DNA of 64,000 bases from Halosimplex pelagicum (GCF_013415905.1 NZ_CP058909.1:496001-560000), one strand, 5' to 3'. Numbered from the stretch's first letter, positions 33,834 to 42,629 are shown. A program made the numbers and translations. The notes: generated by a model from the sequence alone, not told the origin.

Positions 33834-34174
33834 GAGCGCGGCGAGGGCTTTCAGCACTCACCGACGAGTGCGGTCGATCCAACTCAAAACGAGCGCGGCG
33901 AGGGCTTTCAGCGCTCACCGACGAGTGCGGTCGATCCAACTCAAAGCGAGCACGGCGAGGGCTTTCAGCACTCACCGACGAGTGCGGTCGATCCAACTCA
34001 AAACGAGCGCGGCGAGGGCTTTCAGCGCTCATCGTCGAGTACGGTCGATCCAACTCAGAGCGAGCGCGGCGAGGGCTTTCATCGCCTGCTGTCGCGGGTA
34101 GTCGTAGTTTCTCCTCGCGAACGAGCCGAGGGCGTTCACCGCCTGCCGCCGACTGCGGTCGATCCAACGCCTAG
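33834..34174. repeat. 57-bp tandem repeat array (about six units)
   Basis: Units begin at 33834, 33891, 33948, 34005, 34062 and 34119. Units 1-4 are nearly identical; units 5 and 6 are diverged, and unit 6 runs into the 3' end of tatCt. Units 1 and 3 share cagcac...aaaac and units 2 and 4 share cagcgc, so a 114-bp dimer was itself duplicated. Units 1 and 3 contain a small hairpin gcactc-accgac-gagtgc. As 57 is 3 x 19, frames on both strands stay open through the array, but I see no real gene. The array occupies most of the 535-bp spacer 33636-34170 between two convergent genes. Confidence 0.92.
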
Positions 34175-36378
34175 TCGGCGGCTTCGCCTTCGCGGCTGGG
34201 CGTGCGGCGGCCGCCGAGGGTGTACAGCCACAGCAGCCCGAGGCCGATCATGTAGGCGACGGCGACGGGGATGGCGAACACGAGCATCGTCAGCAGGCTG
34301 GAGGGGGTGATGAACGCGGCGACGACGACGATGGCCATGACGACGGTCCGCCAGCGGTCGAACATCGTCTGGAAGGAGATCAGGTTGCCGCGGTGGAAGA
34401 GGAACATCGTGACCGGCACCTCGACGAGCAGGCCGAAGCCGACGGTCGTCAGCACGACCAGCCACCCGAACTTGTTGATCCGGTAGTAGATGACCATGCT
34501 CGACTCGATGGCGTCGGCCGCCAGCCAGGAGATGATCGCGGGCGCGACGTAGAGGAAGCCGACGATCGACCCTCCGATGATGCCGACGATCAGGGTGACG
34601 GCCCACGCGCCCAGCACCCGGCGGTCGCCGCCGACCAGTCCACGTTCTTTCAGTCGCGGCCAGGCGTAGTAGAGGATCAACGGGAACGTCGCCACCAGCC
34701 CGAGCAGCGTCGCGAACTTGATCTCGAAGATGAGCGCCTCGGCGGGGTGCAGCGTCACGATGTTGGCCTGGACCTCCTGGCTCTCCGGCATCCGACTGAA
34801 GAAGGCCTCCTGGAGCGTCCCGATCCCGCCCTGGTAGAGGAAGACGAACGTCGCGGCCATGACGACCCCGAACAGGCCGACGATGCGGAACGCGCGTGAG
34901 GTGAGACTCTCCAGGATGAACGCGATGTCGTAGTAGTAGCCGCCGATGTCGTCCTCGGTGGTCTCCTCCTCGGTGAACGAATCGACGACGCCCGCGGTCG
35001 TCGAGGTGAGGAGTCCGCCCTCCTCGTCCTCGGCGGCGTCGCCGTCCCCGCCGGTCGCATCGCCGTCCTCGGCCTCGGCGGCCTCGGCGCGGGCCTCCTG
35101 GGCCTCCTGGACCTCGTCGAAGCGGTCGAGGATGGCCTGGGCCTTGTCGGGGTCCTCCTGTTCCTGCAGGGCCTCGCGAGCGAGTTCGGTCGCCTCGGCC
35201 TCGTCCATCTCCTCGAAGCGCTCGGGCGGGGCGGCGGGGATGGCCGCGGCCGACAGCGCGAGTAGGTCGATGTCGGCGGGCGAGCCCTGCGGTTCGGCGG
35301 GGTCGCGGGCCGCGTCGAGTTCCTTGATGGAGAAGTAGAACAGGCCGGCGCCGACGGCGACGACAGCGAGGGCGAAGGCGACGAGCGTGCCGAGGACCTG
35401 CGGTTCGAGGCCGGTGAGTTCCGTGAGCGTCGGGAACGGCCCGATGCTATCGGATATGGAGGTGACGACGTCGTTGATCGCGGCGACGCCGTAGCGCGTG
35501 ACGAAGAGGTAGCCGACGGCGCCCATCACCAGCGCGAGCCCAGCGAGCTTGTTCCAGTATCCGCGGACGACCATAGTGGCGGACACCTCGTCGGCCGACC
35601 GGCGCAGGAGTTCGGCGAAGCGGGCGAGCGCGAGGCTGAACCCGTAGAGGCCGATCAGCGGGAGCGCCCACATGATCTGGGTGAGCGGGTCCGGCGGCGA
35701 GAAGAAGGCGCCGAAGACGAAGATCGCCAGCACGGCGTAGCGCCAGCGGTCCCGCATGGCCTGGTAGCTCACCACGCGCAGGTAGGCGAGCGAACTCATC
35801 GCCAGCGGCAGCTGCGCGGCGAGGCCGAAGGAGAGACTGAGGAAAGCGACGAACTGCGTCCACTTGACGATCGACCACGCGGGCTGGAACCCGGCTTTTG
35901 CGGCGTTGCCCGCGAGGAAGGCGAGCATGAGCGGGAAGAAGAGGTAGTAGGCGTAGGCGATGCCGGCGACGAACAGGACCACGGAGAGCAGCGCCGGGAA
36001 AACCAGTTTCCAGCGGGGGATGTCCTCCGCGGGCCACCACCCGCGCGCCCGCAGGGCGTCGCGACCGTAGTAGATGACGACCGGGAGCGCCATGATAACC
36101 CCGACGAACATGCCGATCTTCGCCTGTAGAAGGATGACGTCGAACGGCGTCGTGGCGACGATGCTGACCTCCGTGTCCCCTCCGAGCTGCGGGTTCAGGT
36201 CGGCCTTGAGCTGGTCCCAGATGTAGAGCCGCAGCGCGTAGAACGTCCCCATGAATCCGATCACGAAGACCATGAACGCCTTCTGGAGGTCCTCGCGGGC
36301 GCTGCCGATCATGGACCCGAGGGTCGCGCGACCCTGTGCGACGGTCCGTTTCGTGTCCTCGTCGATCGCGGCAGCCAT
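34171..36378 (-). CDS. tatCt: Fused double TatC translocase (TatCt)
   Basis: A 735-residue membrane protein that consists of two TatC domains joined by a long acidic cytoplasmic linker. The first (about 25-290) has the six TatC helices, with GYGRDALRARGW-type loops and PLAMSSLAYLRVVSYQAMRDRWRY; the second (about 440-725) contains LILYYAWPRLKERGL and FQTMFDRWR. The linker (about 340-450) is Glu/Ala-rich (QEQEDPDKAQAILDRFDEVQEAQEARAEAAEAEDGD region). This fused form is specific to haloarchaea, which send most secreted proteins through Tat; in Haloferax both TatCt and TatCo are essential. ATG 36378 has a TATA box 30 nt upstream and is divergent from tatCo. Confidence 0.94.
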   Translation of the reverse strand: MAAAIDEDTKRTVAQGRATLGSMIGSAREDLQKAFMVFVIGFMGTFYALRLYIWDQLKADLNPQLGGDTEVSIVATTPFDVILLQAKIGMFVGVIMALPVVIYYGRDALRARGWWPAEDIPRWKLVFPALLSVVLFVAGIAYAYYLFFPLMLAFLAGNAAKAGFQPAWSIVKWTQFVAFLSLSFGLAAQLPLAMSSLAYLRVVSYQAMRDRWRYAVLAIFVFGAFFSPPDPLTQIMWALPLIGLYGFSLALARFAELLRRSADEVSATMVVRGYWNKLAGLALVMGAVGYLFVTRYGVAAINDVVTSISDSIGPFPTLTELTGLEPQVLGTLVAFALAVVAVGAGLFYFSIKELDAARDPAEPQGSPADIDLLALSAAAIPAAPPERFEEMDEAEATELAREALQEQEDPDKAQAILDRFDEVQEAQEARAEAAEAEDGDATGGDGDAAEDEEGGLLTSTTAGVVDSFTEEETTEDDIGGYYYDIAFILESLTSRAFRIVGLFGVVMAATFVFLYQGGIGTLQEAFFSRMPESQEVQANIVTLHPAEALIFEIKFATLLGLVATFPLILYYAWPRLKERGLVGGDRRVLGAWAVTLIVGIIGGSIVGFLYVAPAIISWLAADAIESSMVIYYRINKFGWLVVLTTVGFGLLVEVPVTMFLFHRGNLISFQTMFDRWRTVVMAIVVVAAFITPSSLLTMLVFAIPVAVAYMIGLGLLWLYTLGGRRTPSREGEAAD

Positions 36379-36402
36379 CTCGGGGAGTGGTAACCGAGTG
36401 AC

Positions 36403-36413
36403 TGTTATCAATC
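36403..36413 (-). promoter_or_regulatory. TATA box for tatCt
   Basis: Coding-strand gattgataaca is centred about 30 nt before ATG 36378. Confidence 0.5.
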
Positions 36414-36507
36414 TATTCATCACGAGAGCGCGCACGGGCCGAGACGCCGGTTCGAGCGCCCGAGCGCCGGCCGCTTCCCCCCGCCGACGGGGCGGGCGAA
36501 AAGAAGG

Positions 36508-36515
36508 CTTACAAT
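36508..36515 (+). promoter_or_regulatory. TATA box for tatCo
   Basis: The octamer cttacaat is centred about 28 nt before ATG 36540. The two tatC promoters stand back to back in a 161-bp spacer. Confidence 0.5.
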
Positions 36516-36539
36516 AGGGGAGCGCAAACCCGGCGACGA

Positions 36540-38324
36540 ATGACTGACGAGCGGCCCGGCGACGGCGACGACGAGGAGGGAGCCGCCGGTCCGCGCGACG
36601 ACGAACGGGGGTCGGACGGCTCCGCTGACGAGTCAGTGGAGTCGCCCGACGACGAACGGGGGGCGGACGGCTCTGCTGACGAACCAGCGAATCCGTCCGA
36701 CGACGAACGGGGGTCGGACGACTCGGGGGGGCCGGACGAACCGGACCGCTACGACCCGGCCGCCGAGCGCCGGACCGACGCCAACCCGTCGCCACGCCCG
36801 GACAACCTCCCCGGCGACGACGACCGGGACGACGGCGAGAGCGACTCCTCGGACTCGCTGGGCCACCCCGGGGCCGACGACAACGAGACGCCCGGCGACC
36901 CCTCCGAGTGGGTCGACGACGGGGACGACGCCGGCGGCGACGCTGGCACCGGTGACACCGACGCCGTACCGGCGGACACGGTCGAGGGCGGTGCCGCCGC
37001 CGACGGCGGCTCCGACGCCACCGAGTTCGGCGGCGACATCAATCCGCACGCCGACCCCTCCTCGGGCGGACCGGCGGAGGGCGCACCGGCCGCGCCAGCC
37101 GGCGAGGGTATCGGCGGCGCTCCGGACGACCAAGAGATGCCGCTGGCCCAGCACATCGAGGAGATGGTCCGACGGCTGGGCGTCGTCGTCGTCGCGATGG
37201 CGCTGGTCAGCGGGCTCACGTTCCCCTTCGCCGACCGGCTCATCACGTTCCTGTGGTACTCCTTCCTCGAGGGGTCGCCGCAGGTCTGCCCGACGACCTC
37301 CCCATCGGCCGACGCGGCCTGTCCGTACCTGTTCCAGCCGCTCGCGCTGATGTTCGCCCGGCTGAAGGTCGCCTCGCTGGTCGGGTTCGTCGTCGCCCTG
37401 CCCCTCACCGTCTACGAGTCGTACCTGTTCATGCGCCCCGGTCTCTACCCCCGCGAACGCCGCTACTACCTCGCCTCCGTCCCGACGAGCCTCGTGCTCG
37501 CCGGCGTGGGCATCCTCTTCGCGTACCTGCTCGTCCTCCCGACGCTGTTCGTCTACTTCACCGGCTACACCGCCCAGGCCGCCGAGGTCACCTTCAGCCT
37601 CACCGAGACGTTCAACCTCATCGTGATGATGCTGGGCTTCTTCGCGCTGGTCTTCCAGATCCCCCTGCTCATCATGCTCGCGGTGATGATGGGCGTCACC
37701 TCCCGGAGCTGGCTGGCCGCCCGTCGCATCTACTTCTGGGGCGGGTTCGCCACCGTCGCGTTCCTCTTCAGCCCGGACCCGACCGGCATGGCGCCCATCC
37801 TCGTCGCCGCGACGATGATCGTCCTCTTCGAGGGCACGCTGTTGCTCCTGTACTGGACCGGCGAGGCCGCGGGGGTCACGGCCGAGGATCTGGCCGCCCG
37901 CCGGCCGTTCGTCTGGCTCGGCACCGTCGTCGTCGGCTACGTCGTCTCCACCGCGCCGCTCCCGAGCGGCTACTACGAGCAGTTGCCCGCCGCGGTCACG
38001 TCGGCGCTGGCCGACCTGGGCGTCACGCGGCTGACGCCGCTGCTCATCGGCCTCGGCCTCATCGCGGTCTACGAGGGCGTCCTCTACCTCGACCGGAACG
38101 TGGGCGGCCGTTCTGGCGTCTACAGCTATCTCGCCCGCGGCCGCGTGGCCGTCTGGCCGCTCTCGCTGTTCGTCGGCTACCTCGGCAGCCCCGACCCCGC
38201 GCTCCTCCAGCGGATCGACGCCGTCGACCTCTCGACGGTCGAGTCCGCCGGCGTCGTCGTCGGCCTGATCGTCACCTACGAGTTCGTCCTCGTGGTCGTC
38301 GACTGGATCGAGAACCGGAGATGA
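36540..38324 (+). CDS. tatCo: TatC translocase (TatCo) with long acidic N-terminal extension
   Basis: A 594-residue protein. The first ~200 residues are disordered and extremely acidic, and include three 17-residue repeats (DDERGSDGSADE and variants). The TatC core follows: MPLAQHIEEMVRRLG (about 200-214, the conserved cytosolic start), then helices with the YPRERRYY loop and a periplasmic cap with two cysteines (QVCPTTSPSADAACP), which could form a disulfide. After the six core helices there are four to five further hydrophobic segments (about 430-590) not present in ordinary TatC. TatC binds twin-arginine signal peptides and opens the pore together with TatA. Paired divergently with tatCt. 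Confidence 0.92.
   Translation: MTDERPGDGDDEEGAAGPRDDERGSDGSADESVESPDDERGADGSADEPANPSDDERGSDDSGGPDEPDRYDPAAERRTDANPSPRPDNLPGDDDRDDGESDSSDSLGHPGADDNETPGDPSEWVDDGDDAGGDAGTGDTDAVPADTVEGGAAADGGSDATEFGGDINPHADPSSGGPAEGAPAAPAGEGIGGAPDDQEMPLAQHIEEMVRRLGVVVVAMALVSGLTFPFADRLITFLWYSFLEGSPQVCPTTSPSADAACPYLFQPLALMFARLKVASLVGFVVALPLTVYESYLFMRPGLYPRERRYYLASVPTSLVLAGVGILFAYLLVLPTLFVYFTGYTAQAAEVTFSLTETFNLIVMMLGFFALVFQIPLLIMLAVMMGVTSRSWLAARRIYFWGGFATVAFLFSPDPTGMAPILVAATMIVLFEGTLLLLYWTGEAAGVTAEDLAARRPFVWLGTVVVGYVVSTAPLPSGYYEQLPAAVTSALADLGVTRLTPLLIGLGLIAVYEGVLYLDRNVGGRSGVYSYLARGRVAVWPLSLFVGYLGSPDPALLQRIDAVDLSTVESAGVVVGLIVTYEFVLVVVDWIENRR
36597..36749 (+). repeat. 51-bp tandem repeat within the tatCo acidic extension
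   Basis: Three copies begin at 36597, 36648 and 36699 (period 51 bp, 17 codons), each starting gacgacgaacgggg. They encode DDERG(S/A)D units; the third is diverged at its end. Copy number is probably variable between strains. Confidence 0.85.
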
Positions 38325-38328
38325 CCGG

Positions 38329-38958
38329 GTGGGTCCCGTGACCGGGCGCGTGCTGCTCGTCCGCCACGGCGAGACCACGTGGAACCGCGCCGGCCGAATC
38401 CAGGGGTGGGCCGACGCGACGCTCACCGAGGAGGGTCGCGAGCAGGCCCGTGCGGTCGGGTCGCATCTGGTCGACGCCCACAGCGTCGACCGGCTCGTGG
38501 TCTCGGATCTCAGGCGGACGCTGGAGACCGCCGAGGTGCTCCGAGCGGTCGGCGTCCGGGCCGACCCCGAGCGGGCCCGCGCCTGGCGCGAGCGGAACTT
38601 CGGCGAGCTACAGGGGCTCACCCGGACCGCAATCGCGAGTCGCCACCCAGAGTACCACCGCGACGAGTCGCTGCTGAGCGTGCGCTCCGTGGCGGGCGGC
38701 GAGTCGCTCTCGGCGTTCGAGACGCGGGTCCGCGAGGGCTGGGAGCGACTGGTCGACGAGCTGGCGGCGGGCGAGACCGCGGCGGTCGTCACCCACGGCG
38801 GGCCGATCCGGGCGGTGCTGGCGGCGGTGACCGGTCGCGAACTGGCGACGCTCGCCTCGGAGTTCTCGCCCGCGAACTGCGGGCTGACGGAGATCGAACT
38901 GTCGGGCCCGGACGCCCAGGTCGTCGGTCGGGACGGCACCGACCACCTACCGGTCTAG
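38329..38958 (+). CDS. Histidine phosphatase superfamily protein (phosphoglycerate-mutase-like)
   Basis: A 209-residue enzyme of the histidine phosphatase clan. The catalytic RHG motif is in LLVRHGETTWNRAGRIQG at the N-terminus and the second catalytic His in AVVTHGGPIRAVL (about 155). WRERNFGELQG provides the conserved Glu. Relatives include cofactor-dependent phosphoglycerate mutase, alpha-ribazole phosphatase and broad phosphatases; I cannot choose. Two GTG codons compete for the start: 38329 and 38338 (three residues shorter). It starts within 15 bp of the tatCo stop and is likely co-transcribed with it. Confidence 0.88.
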   Translation: MGPVTGRVLLVRHGETTWNRAGRIQGWADATLTEEGREQARAVGSHLVDAHSVDRLVVSDLRRTLETAEVLRAVGVRADPERARAWRERNFGELQGLTRTAIASRHPEYHRDESLLSVRSVAGGESLSAFETRVREGWERLVDELAAGETAAVVTHGGPIRAVLAAVTGRELATLASEFSPANCGLTEIELSGPDAQVVGRDGTDHLPV

Positions 38959-38966
38959 CCGGGCGT

Positions 38967-39110
38967 TCAGGTCGCCGTCTCGACCGTCGAGAGCCGCCAG
39001 AGTCCGTACAACAGGACCGCGGAAACCGAAACCGCGAGCAGCAGCCAGAGCCATCCCCACGACCGCGGCGGCGTCGTTCGCAGGACGAGCCACTGCCAGT
39101 TCGCGATCAC
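38967..39110 (-). CDS. Putative 47-residue single-helix membrane protein
   Basis: A possible small gene read from GTG 39110 to TGA 38967. It starts MIANWQWLVLRTTPPRSW and then has one clear membrane helix (GWLWLLLAVSVSAVLLYGLW) and a short polar tail. A coding-strand ggttttcac lies about 30 nt upstream as TATA candidate. It sits between the dephospho-CoA kinase gene and the convergent phosphatase gene. There is no homology evidence; the Trp-rich composition and a helix of 20 residues make it more than a random frame, but it could be spurious. Confidence 0.4.
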   Translation of the reverse strand: MIANWQWLVLRTTPPRSWGWLWLLLAVSVSAVLLYGLWRLSTVETAT

Positions 39111-39168
39111 GGTGGTCCGGACGAGATGTCGAACCGTGAAAACGGTTGTGACGACCGAAAACCGGACC

Positions 39169-39717
39169 TCACCGGTCGAGGCCGAGGGCGTCGAACGCGC
39201 GGGACGGGTCGCCGTCCATCCGGCCGAGGAGGTCGACGACGCGGTCGCGGGTGTCGGTGTCGACGGTGACGTGGACGACGCCCTCGCCGGGCTGGCCGTA
39301 GCAGACGCTGGCGCCGTCGGGCGCGGCGGCGATGGCGGGCAGGGCGGCCAGGTCCTCCTCGCCGTCGACGCGGACGAGCGTCCGCTCGCCGGCCGCGAGC
39401 GCGTCGACGAGCGCCTCCAGCAGCGCGGCGGTGAGCGTCCCGGGCGGGTTCTCGATGGCGCGGACGCGGTCGAAGCGGTCGTCCTCGATCCCGGCGCTGA
39501 CCTCGTCGTCGACGGCGGCGCGCTCGGTGCGCTCGTCGACGAAGGCGAGGTCTGGCACCCGACCGGCGTCGAGGGTGTGGTAGGTGACGATGTCGCCGAC
39601 GGTGACCAGGGGGTCGCCGGCGGCGTCGAGAACGGCGGCCGTGTCGGTGGAGACGGGGCCGAACGGGTCTTTGAGATCTGCACGGAGCGCGGACTGGAGT
39701 TCGAGGACGACGGTCAC
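39169..39717 (-). CDS. GTP-dependent dephospho-CoA kinase (DUF359 family)
   Basis: A 182-residue enzyme that phosphorylates 3'-dephospho-CoA with GTP, the last CoA step in most archaea, as shown for the Thermococcus homologue. Family landmarks are DLKDPFGPV near residue 15, the conserved VTVGDIVTYHTL strand (about 38-49), PDLAFVDERTERAA (about 55-68) with the acidic pair thought to bind metal, and NPPGTLTAALLEAL (about 90). It starts with GTG 39717, one base after the spt4 stop, and is the last gene of the aIF2-gamma operon. Confidence 0.85.
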   Translation of the reverse strand: MTVVLELQSALRADLKDPFGPVSTDTAAVLDAAGDPLVTVGDIVTYHTLDAGRVPDLAFVDERTERAAVDDEVSAGIEDDRFDRVRAIENPPGTLTAALLEALVDALAAGERTLVRVDGEEDLAALPAIAAAPDGASVCYGQPGEGVVHVTVDTDTRDRVVDLLGRMDGDPSRAFDALGLDR

Positions 39718-39718
39718 G

Positions 39719-39916
39719 TTAGCGGACCTTCAGCGCGTACCGGCCGGCCTCGGTGACGCCCATCTCCTCGGCGATCTCGCTGCGGTCGGGGTGGGTGATG
39801 ACGACGAAGCCCGCCCAGTCCTCCGTGAGCGACGACGACCCGCAGGAGACGCAGGTCTCGGCCTCCTCGGAGTCCTGCACGCGGTGACACTCGCGACAGA
39901 CCAGTCGGTCGGCCAT
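39719..39916 (-). CDS. spt4: Transcription elongation factor Spt4 (RNA polymerase E'')
   Basis: A 65-residue protein with the four zinc ligands Cys7, Cys10, Cys22 and Cys25, then the conserved strand SLTEDWAGFVVITHPDRSEIAEEMG that pairs with the NGN domain of Spt5. Together with Spt5 it increases processivity of RNA polymerase. The start overlaps the rpoE' stop by one base. The length matches the archaeal family. Confidence 0.93.
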   Translation of the reverse strand: MADRLVCRECHRVQDSEEAETCVSCGSSSLTEDWAGFVVITHPDRSEIAEEMGVTEAGRYALKVR

Positions 39917-40494
39917 CAGTCCTCACCCGCTTCCGCCGTCGTCTCGCGCTTCTGGCGGTCCTCTTCGAGCCAGCCGTGCTTGCCGAGGCCGACCTGTTTC
40001 GCCGTGAGGCCGATCTTCGAGTCCCGGGGGTTGCGCTCGTCGATGCTCTTGGTGACGATGCGCGCCCGGACGGCGTCGCCGACCCCGAGGGTGCGATTCG
40101 AGTCCCGCGAGGAGAGCATCTGGCCCTCCTCGTCGTAGGCGAGGTACTCGTCGGAGATCTGCGAGACGTGGAGCAGGCCGTCGACGGGACCGATCCCGAC
40201 GAAGGCGCCGAAGTTGACGACCTCGACGATCTCGCCGTCGACGACCTCCTGCATCTGCGGATCGAAGGTCAGCGCGTCGAACTCGGCGGTGAAGTAGACG
40301 CCCTCCTGTCCGGGGACGACCGCCCCCTCGCCGATGTCGTGGACGTCGATCACGGAGACGACCGAGCCCACGTCTTCGTCCATCCGTCCCTCGAGCTTGT
40401 CCTGCAGGAGCCGTTTGACCAGCCCCGGCGTCACCTCGGCCAGGTGCGCCGGCGGCACTTCGACCGTGTCGCGGAGTGTAACCCGTTTGTACAT
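39916..40494 (-). CDS. rpoE1: DNA-directed RNA polymerase subunit E' (Rpo7)
   Basis: A 192-residue Rpb7/Rpo7 homologue that forms the stalk of RNA polymerase with Rpo4 and helps promoter melting and termination. The N-terminal RNP-like tip domain (MYKRVTLRDTVEVPPAHL) is followed by an S1 RNA-binding fold (about 80-165, GEIVEVVNFGAFVGIGPVDG, LLHVSQISDEY). The C-terminal 25 residues are a polar haloarchaeal tail. One base separates it from the PIN gene upstream. Confidence 0.95.
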   Translation of the reverse strand: MYKRVTLRDTVEVPPAHLAEVTPGLVKRLLQDKLEGRMDEDVGSVVSVIDVHDIGEGAVVPGQEGVYFTAEFDALTFDPQMQEVVDGEIVEVVNFGAFVGIGPVDGLLHVSQISDEYLAYDEEGQMLSSRDSNRTLGVGDAVRARIVTKSIDERNPRDSKIGLTAKQVGLGKHGWLEEDRQKRETTAEAGED

Positions 40495-40495
40495 G

Positions 40496-40876
40496 TTATG
40501 GTTGAGTGACTGTGAGTTTGTTCTCGGCCCGTAAACTAACTACCGGAACGCCCGCGTCGAGCAGCCGGCGCTTGAGCGGACCGTCGTTCGTGACCGCGTG
40601 CGTTACCGCCTCCCGCCCGGCGACTTCGACCACCGCGTCGTCGGCGTACGATTCCTCGTGGCCGACCGACTCACAGCGGTCGGCCGCGAGGTCCAGCCCG
40701 ACGCTGGCCGCCGTCGCCTCTTTGCCCCGCCCGTCGGCGAGCTTCGCGAGTTCCGCGCGGACCGCCTCGGGGACCAGCAACTCCTCGTCCCCCAGCAGTC
40801 GCTCTAGCTCCTCGAACACGCGAACGTCGCATTCGACGGGCATCATCAGTGCGTTCGTGTCCATGACGACGCTCAT
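40496..40876 (-). CDS. PIN-domain protein (Fcf1/Utp24-like, rRNA processing)
   Basis: A 126-residue PIN nuclease-type protein. The first acidic residue is in [11 protein letters not shown] (Asp6); further acids are found in [22 protein letters not shown] and [11 protein letters not shown], which together make the usual four-residue metal site. Its place between aIF2-gamma and rpoE' is conserved in archaea, and these proteins are related to eukaryotic Fcf1/Utp24, which cut pre-rRNA. The start overlaps the aIF2-gamma stop (ATGA at 40873-40876). A ribosome-biogenesis role is inferred, not proven. Confidence 0.85.
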   Translation of the reverse strand: MSVVMDTNALMMPVECDVRVFEELERLLGDEELLVPEAVRAELAKLADGRGKEATAASVGLDLAADRCESVGHEESYADDAVVEVAGREAVTHAVTNDGPLKRRLLDAGVPVVSLRAENKLTVTQP

Positions 40877-42105
40877 TCCCGCAGCGTACCGATCCCGATG
40901 AGCCGCCAGCGGCCGCCCAGCCGTCGGTTGATGGCGATCTTCGCTCCCTCGCGGGCGCAGACGGGCCGCTGGAGCGCGACCTCGGCCTCGCCGCCCCGGG
41001 CGCTGGTGACCGAGCCGACCGTCGTGGCCGTGCCGATAGTCATCATCAGCGGTTCGCCCGTCGAGATCTCCTCGACGTCGCCGGCGTTCTCGCCGACGAT
41101 GCGGTCGAGCAGGTCCACGTCCATCGTGAACTGCTCGTGGGTCGGCGGCAGGGTGCCGGGCGGGCCCGCGACCTGCCCGGCGAGCGCGTCGCCCTTCGTG
41201 ATGGCGGGGTCGAGCCCGGTACCGACGCCGAGCAGGCCGCCCGGCGTCGCCGTCTCGACCGTGTCGCCGCCCGCCTGCAGCGACCTGACGGTCGTCTCGA
41301 CGGGTTGCCACTCGGACTGGCCGCCCTCGTCGACCTCGCGGCCGGGACGGAGCTGGATCTCGTCGTCGGCTTCGAGTTCGCCCTGGACGAGCGAGCCGCC
41401 GAGCACGCCGCCCAGAAGCGAGTCCCAGGTCGTGCCCGGGCGGTTGATGTCGAAACTGCGCGCGACGAGCATCTCGGCGTCGGCGTCGGGGTCCCGATCC
41501 GGCGTGGGGATCTCCCGCTCGACGGCGTCGATGAGGAGATCCATGTTGACGCCCTGTCCGGCGCTGATGGGGACGATTGGGGCGTCCTCGGCGACGGTGC
41601 CCTCGACGAACTCCTGGATCTGCTGGTAGTTCTCGCGGGCCTGCTCCTCGTCGACCAGGTCGATCTTGTTCTGGGCGACGACGATGTTGTCGATGCCGAT
41701 GATGTCCAGCGCCATCAGGTGCTCCTCGGTCTGTGCCTGCGGAACGGGCTCGCTGGCGCTGACCACCAGCACCGCGCCGTCCATGATCGCCGCACCGGAG
41801 AGCATCGTCGCCATCAGCGTCTCGTGACCCGGCGCGTCCACGAACGAGACCGTGCGCAGCACGTCCGTCTCCGCGTCGTGCTCGCCACAGGTCTCGTCGA
41901 CGGTGTACGCGTCGGGGACCTCCCCCTCCGGACACTGCCGGAACGTCGCGTCGGCGTAGCCGAGGCGGATCGAGATCCCGCGCTTCATCTCCTCGGAGTG
42001 CTGGTCCGTCCATTCGCCCGACAGAGCTTGCACCAGCGTCGTCTTGCCGTGGTCGACGTGACCGACGAGTCCGATGTTCACCTCCGGTTGTGTGTTCGTC
42101 GTCAT
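40873..42105 (-). CDS. eif2g: Translation initiation factor aIF2 subunit gamma
   Basis: A 410-residue GTPase that carries initiator tRNA-Met to the small ribosomal subunit. G1 GHVDHGKTT covers residues 15-23, G3 is VDAPGHE, and G4 NKIDLV; domains II and III follow with the usual [11 protein letters not shown] region. The zinc knuckle between G1 and G3 is degenerate: only two cysteines remain (RQCPEG and ETCGEH). ATG 42105 is preceded by gtttatcag (coding strand, about 42143-42151), so a short leader of about 15-20 nt is likely. First gene of the operon with PIN, rpoE', spt4 and dephospho-CoA kinase. Confidence 0.96.
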   Translation of the reverse strand: MTTNTQPEVNIGLVGHVDHGKTTLVQALSGEWTDQHSEEMKRGISIRLGYADATFRQCPEGEVPDAYTVDETCGEHDAETDVLRTVSFVDAPGHETLMATMLSGAAIMDGAVLVVSASEPVPQAQTEEHLMALDIIGIDNIVVAQNKIDLVDEEQARENYQQIQEFVEGTVAEDAPIVPISAGQGVNMDLLIDAVEREIPTPDRDPDADAEMLVARSFDINRPGTTWDSLLGGVLGGSLVQGELEADDEIQLRPGREVDEGGQSEWQPVETTVRSLQAGGDTVETATPGGLLGVGTGLDPAITKGDALAGQVAGPPGTLPPTHEQFTMDVDLLDRIVGENAGDVEEISTGEPLMMTIGTATTVGSVTSARGGEAEVALQRPVCAREGAKIAINRRLGGRWRLIGIGTLRE

Positions 42106-42209
42106 CTGGAGAGTAATCTTGGGGAATCTTCGCCCTCTGCGACTGATAAACCTACTGTTTGCGCCCGTGGAACGCGCCGCGGTGGCACCCGTCACCGCCC
42201 GACACCAGC

Positions 42210-42629
42210 TCAGTCGTCGAGCGCGTCCTCGACGGCCGCGACCAGGTCGTCGAACCCCCCCGTCGAGACGCCTTTCCGGACGAACGCCGCGCCCCGCTCG
42301 CGGGCGCGCTCGGCGAGTCCGTCCTCCGCCGCGCCGGTGAACAGCACCAGGTCCACGTCCGGATGGGCCGCGTCGACGGCGTCGAGCAGCGCGAGCCCGT
42401 CCATCGCGGGCATCTCGTAGTCGCTCACGACACAGTCGACCGTCTCGTCGACCCGGGCGAGCGCGTCGTTCGCGTCGGTCGCCGTCCGGACGGACACGTC
42501 GTCGATCCGACCCAGATAGGCGCCCGCCAGCGCCGTCAGGTCGGGGTCGTCGTCGACGACCAGTACCGTGCGCGTCTCACAGCATCCCGTCGACCGGTGG
42601 AGGGGTCCCGACTCACGCGATGCACACAT
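42210..42629 (-). CDS. Single-domain response regulator (receiver)
   Basis: A 139-residue CheY-like receiver. The acidic pocket is VVDDDPD (about 24-30), the phosphorylation site is the Asp in [12 protein letters not shown] (about 69), a Thr follows in LFTGAAED, and the conserved Lys is in AAFVRKG (about 118). No DNA-binding output is fused, so it works through protein contacts, as many haloarchaeal receivers do. ATG 42629 is used; a GTG three bases before it is an alternative, and the first 18 residues are not receiver-like. Confidence 0.9.
   Translation of the reverse strand: MCASRESGPLHRSTGCCETRTVLVVDDDPDLTALAGAYLGRIDDVSVRTATDANDALARVDETVDCVVSDYEMPAMDGLALLDAVDAAHPDVDLVLFTGAAEDGLAERARERGAAFVRKGVSTGGFDDLVAAVEDALDD

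Noticed and set aside
33834..34174. CRISPR array
   Set aside because: Units are contiguous without unique spacers of constant length, and there are no cas genes in the window.
33677..34310. Long frames through the 57-bp repeats on both strands (for example repeated ESPRRAR or GEGFQ units)
   Set aside because: The unit length is a multiple of three, so any stop-free frame stays open. All frames look equally good and no start or promoter stands out.
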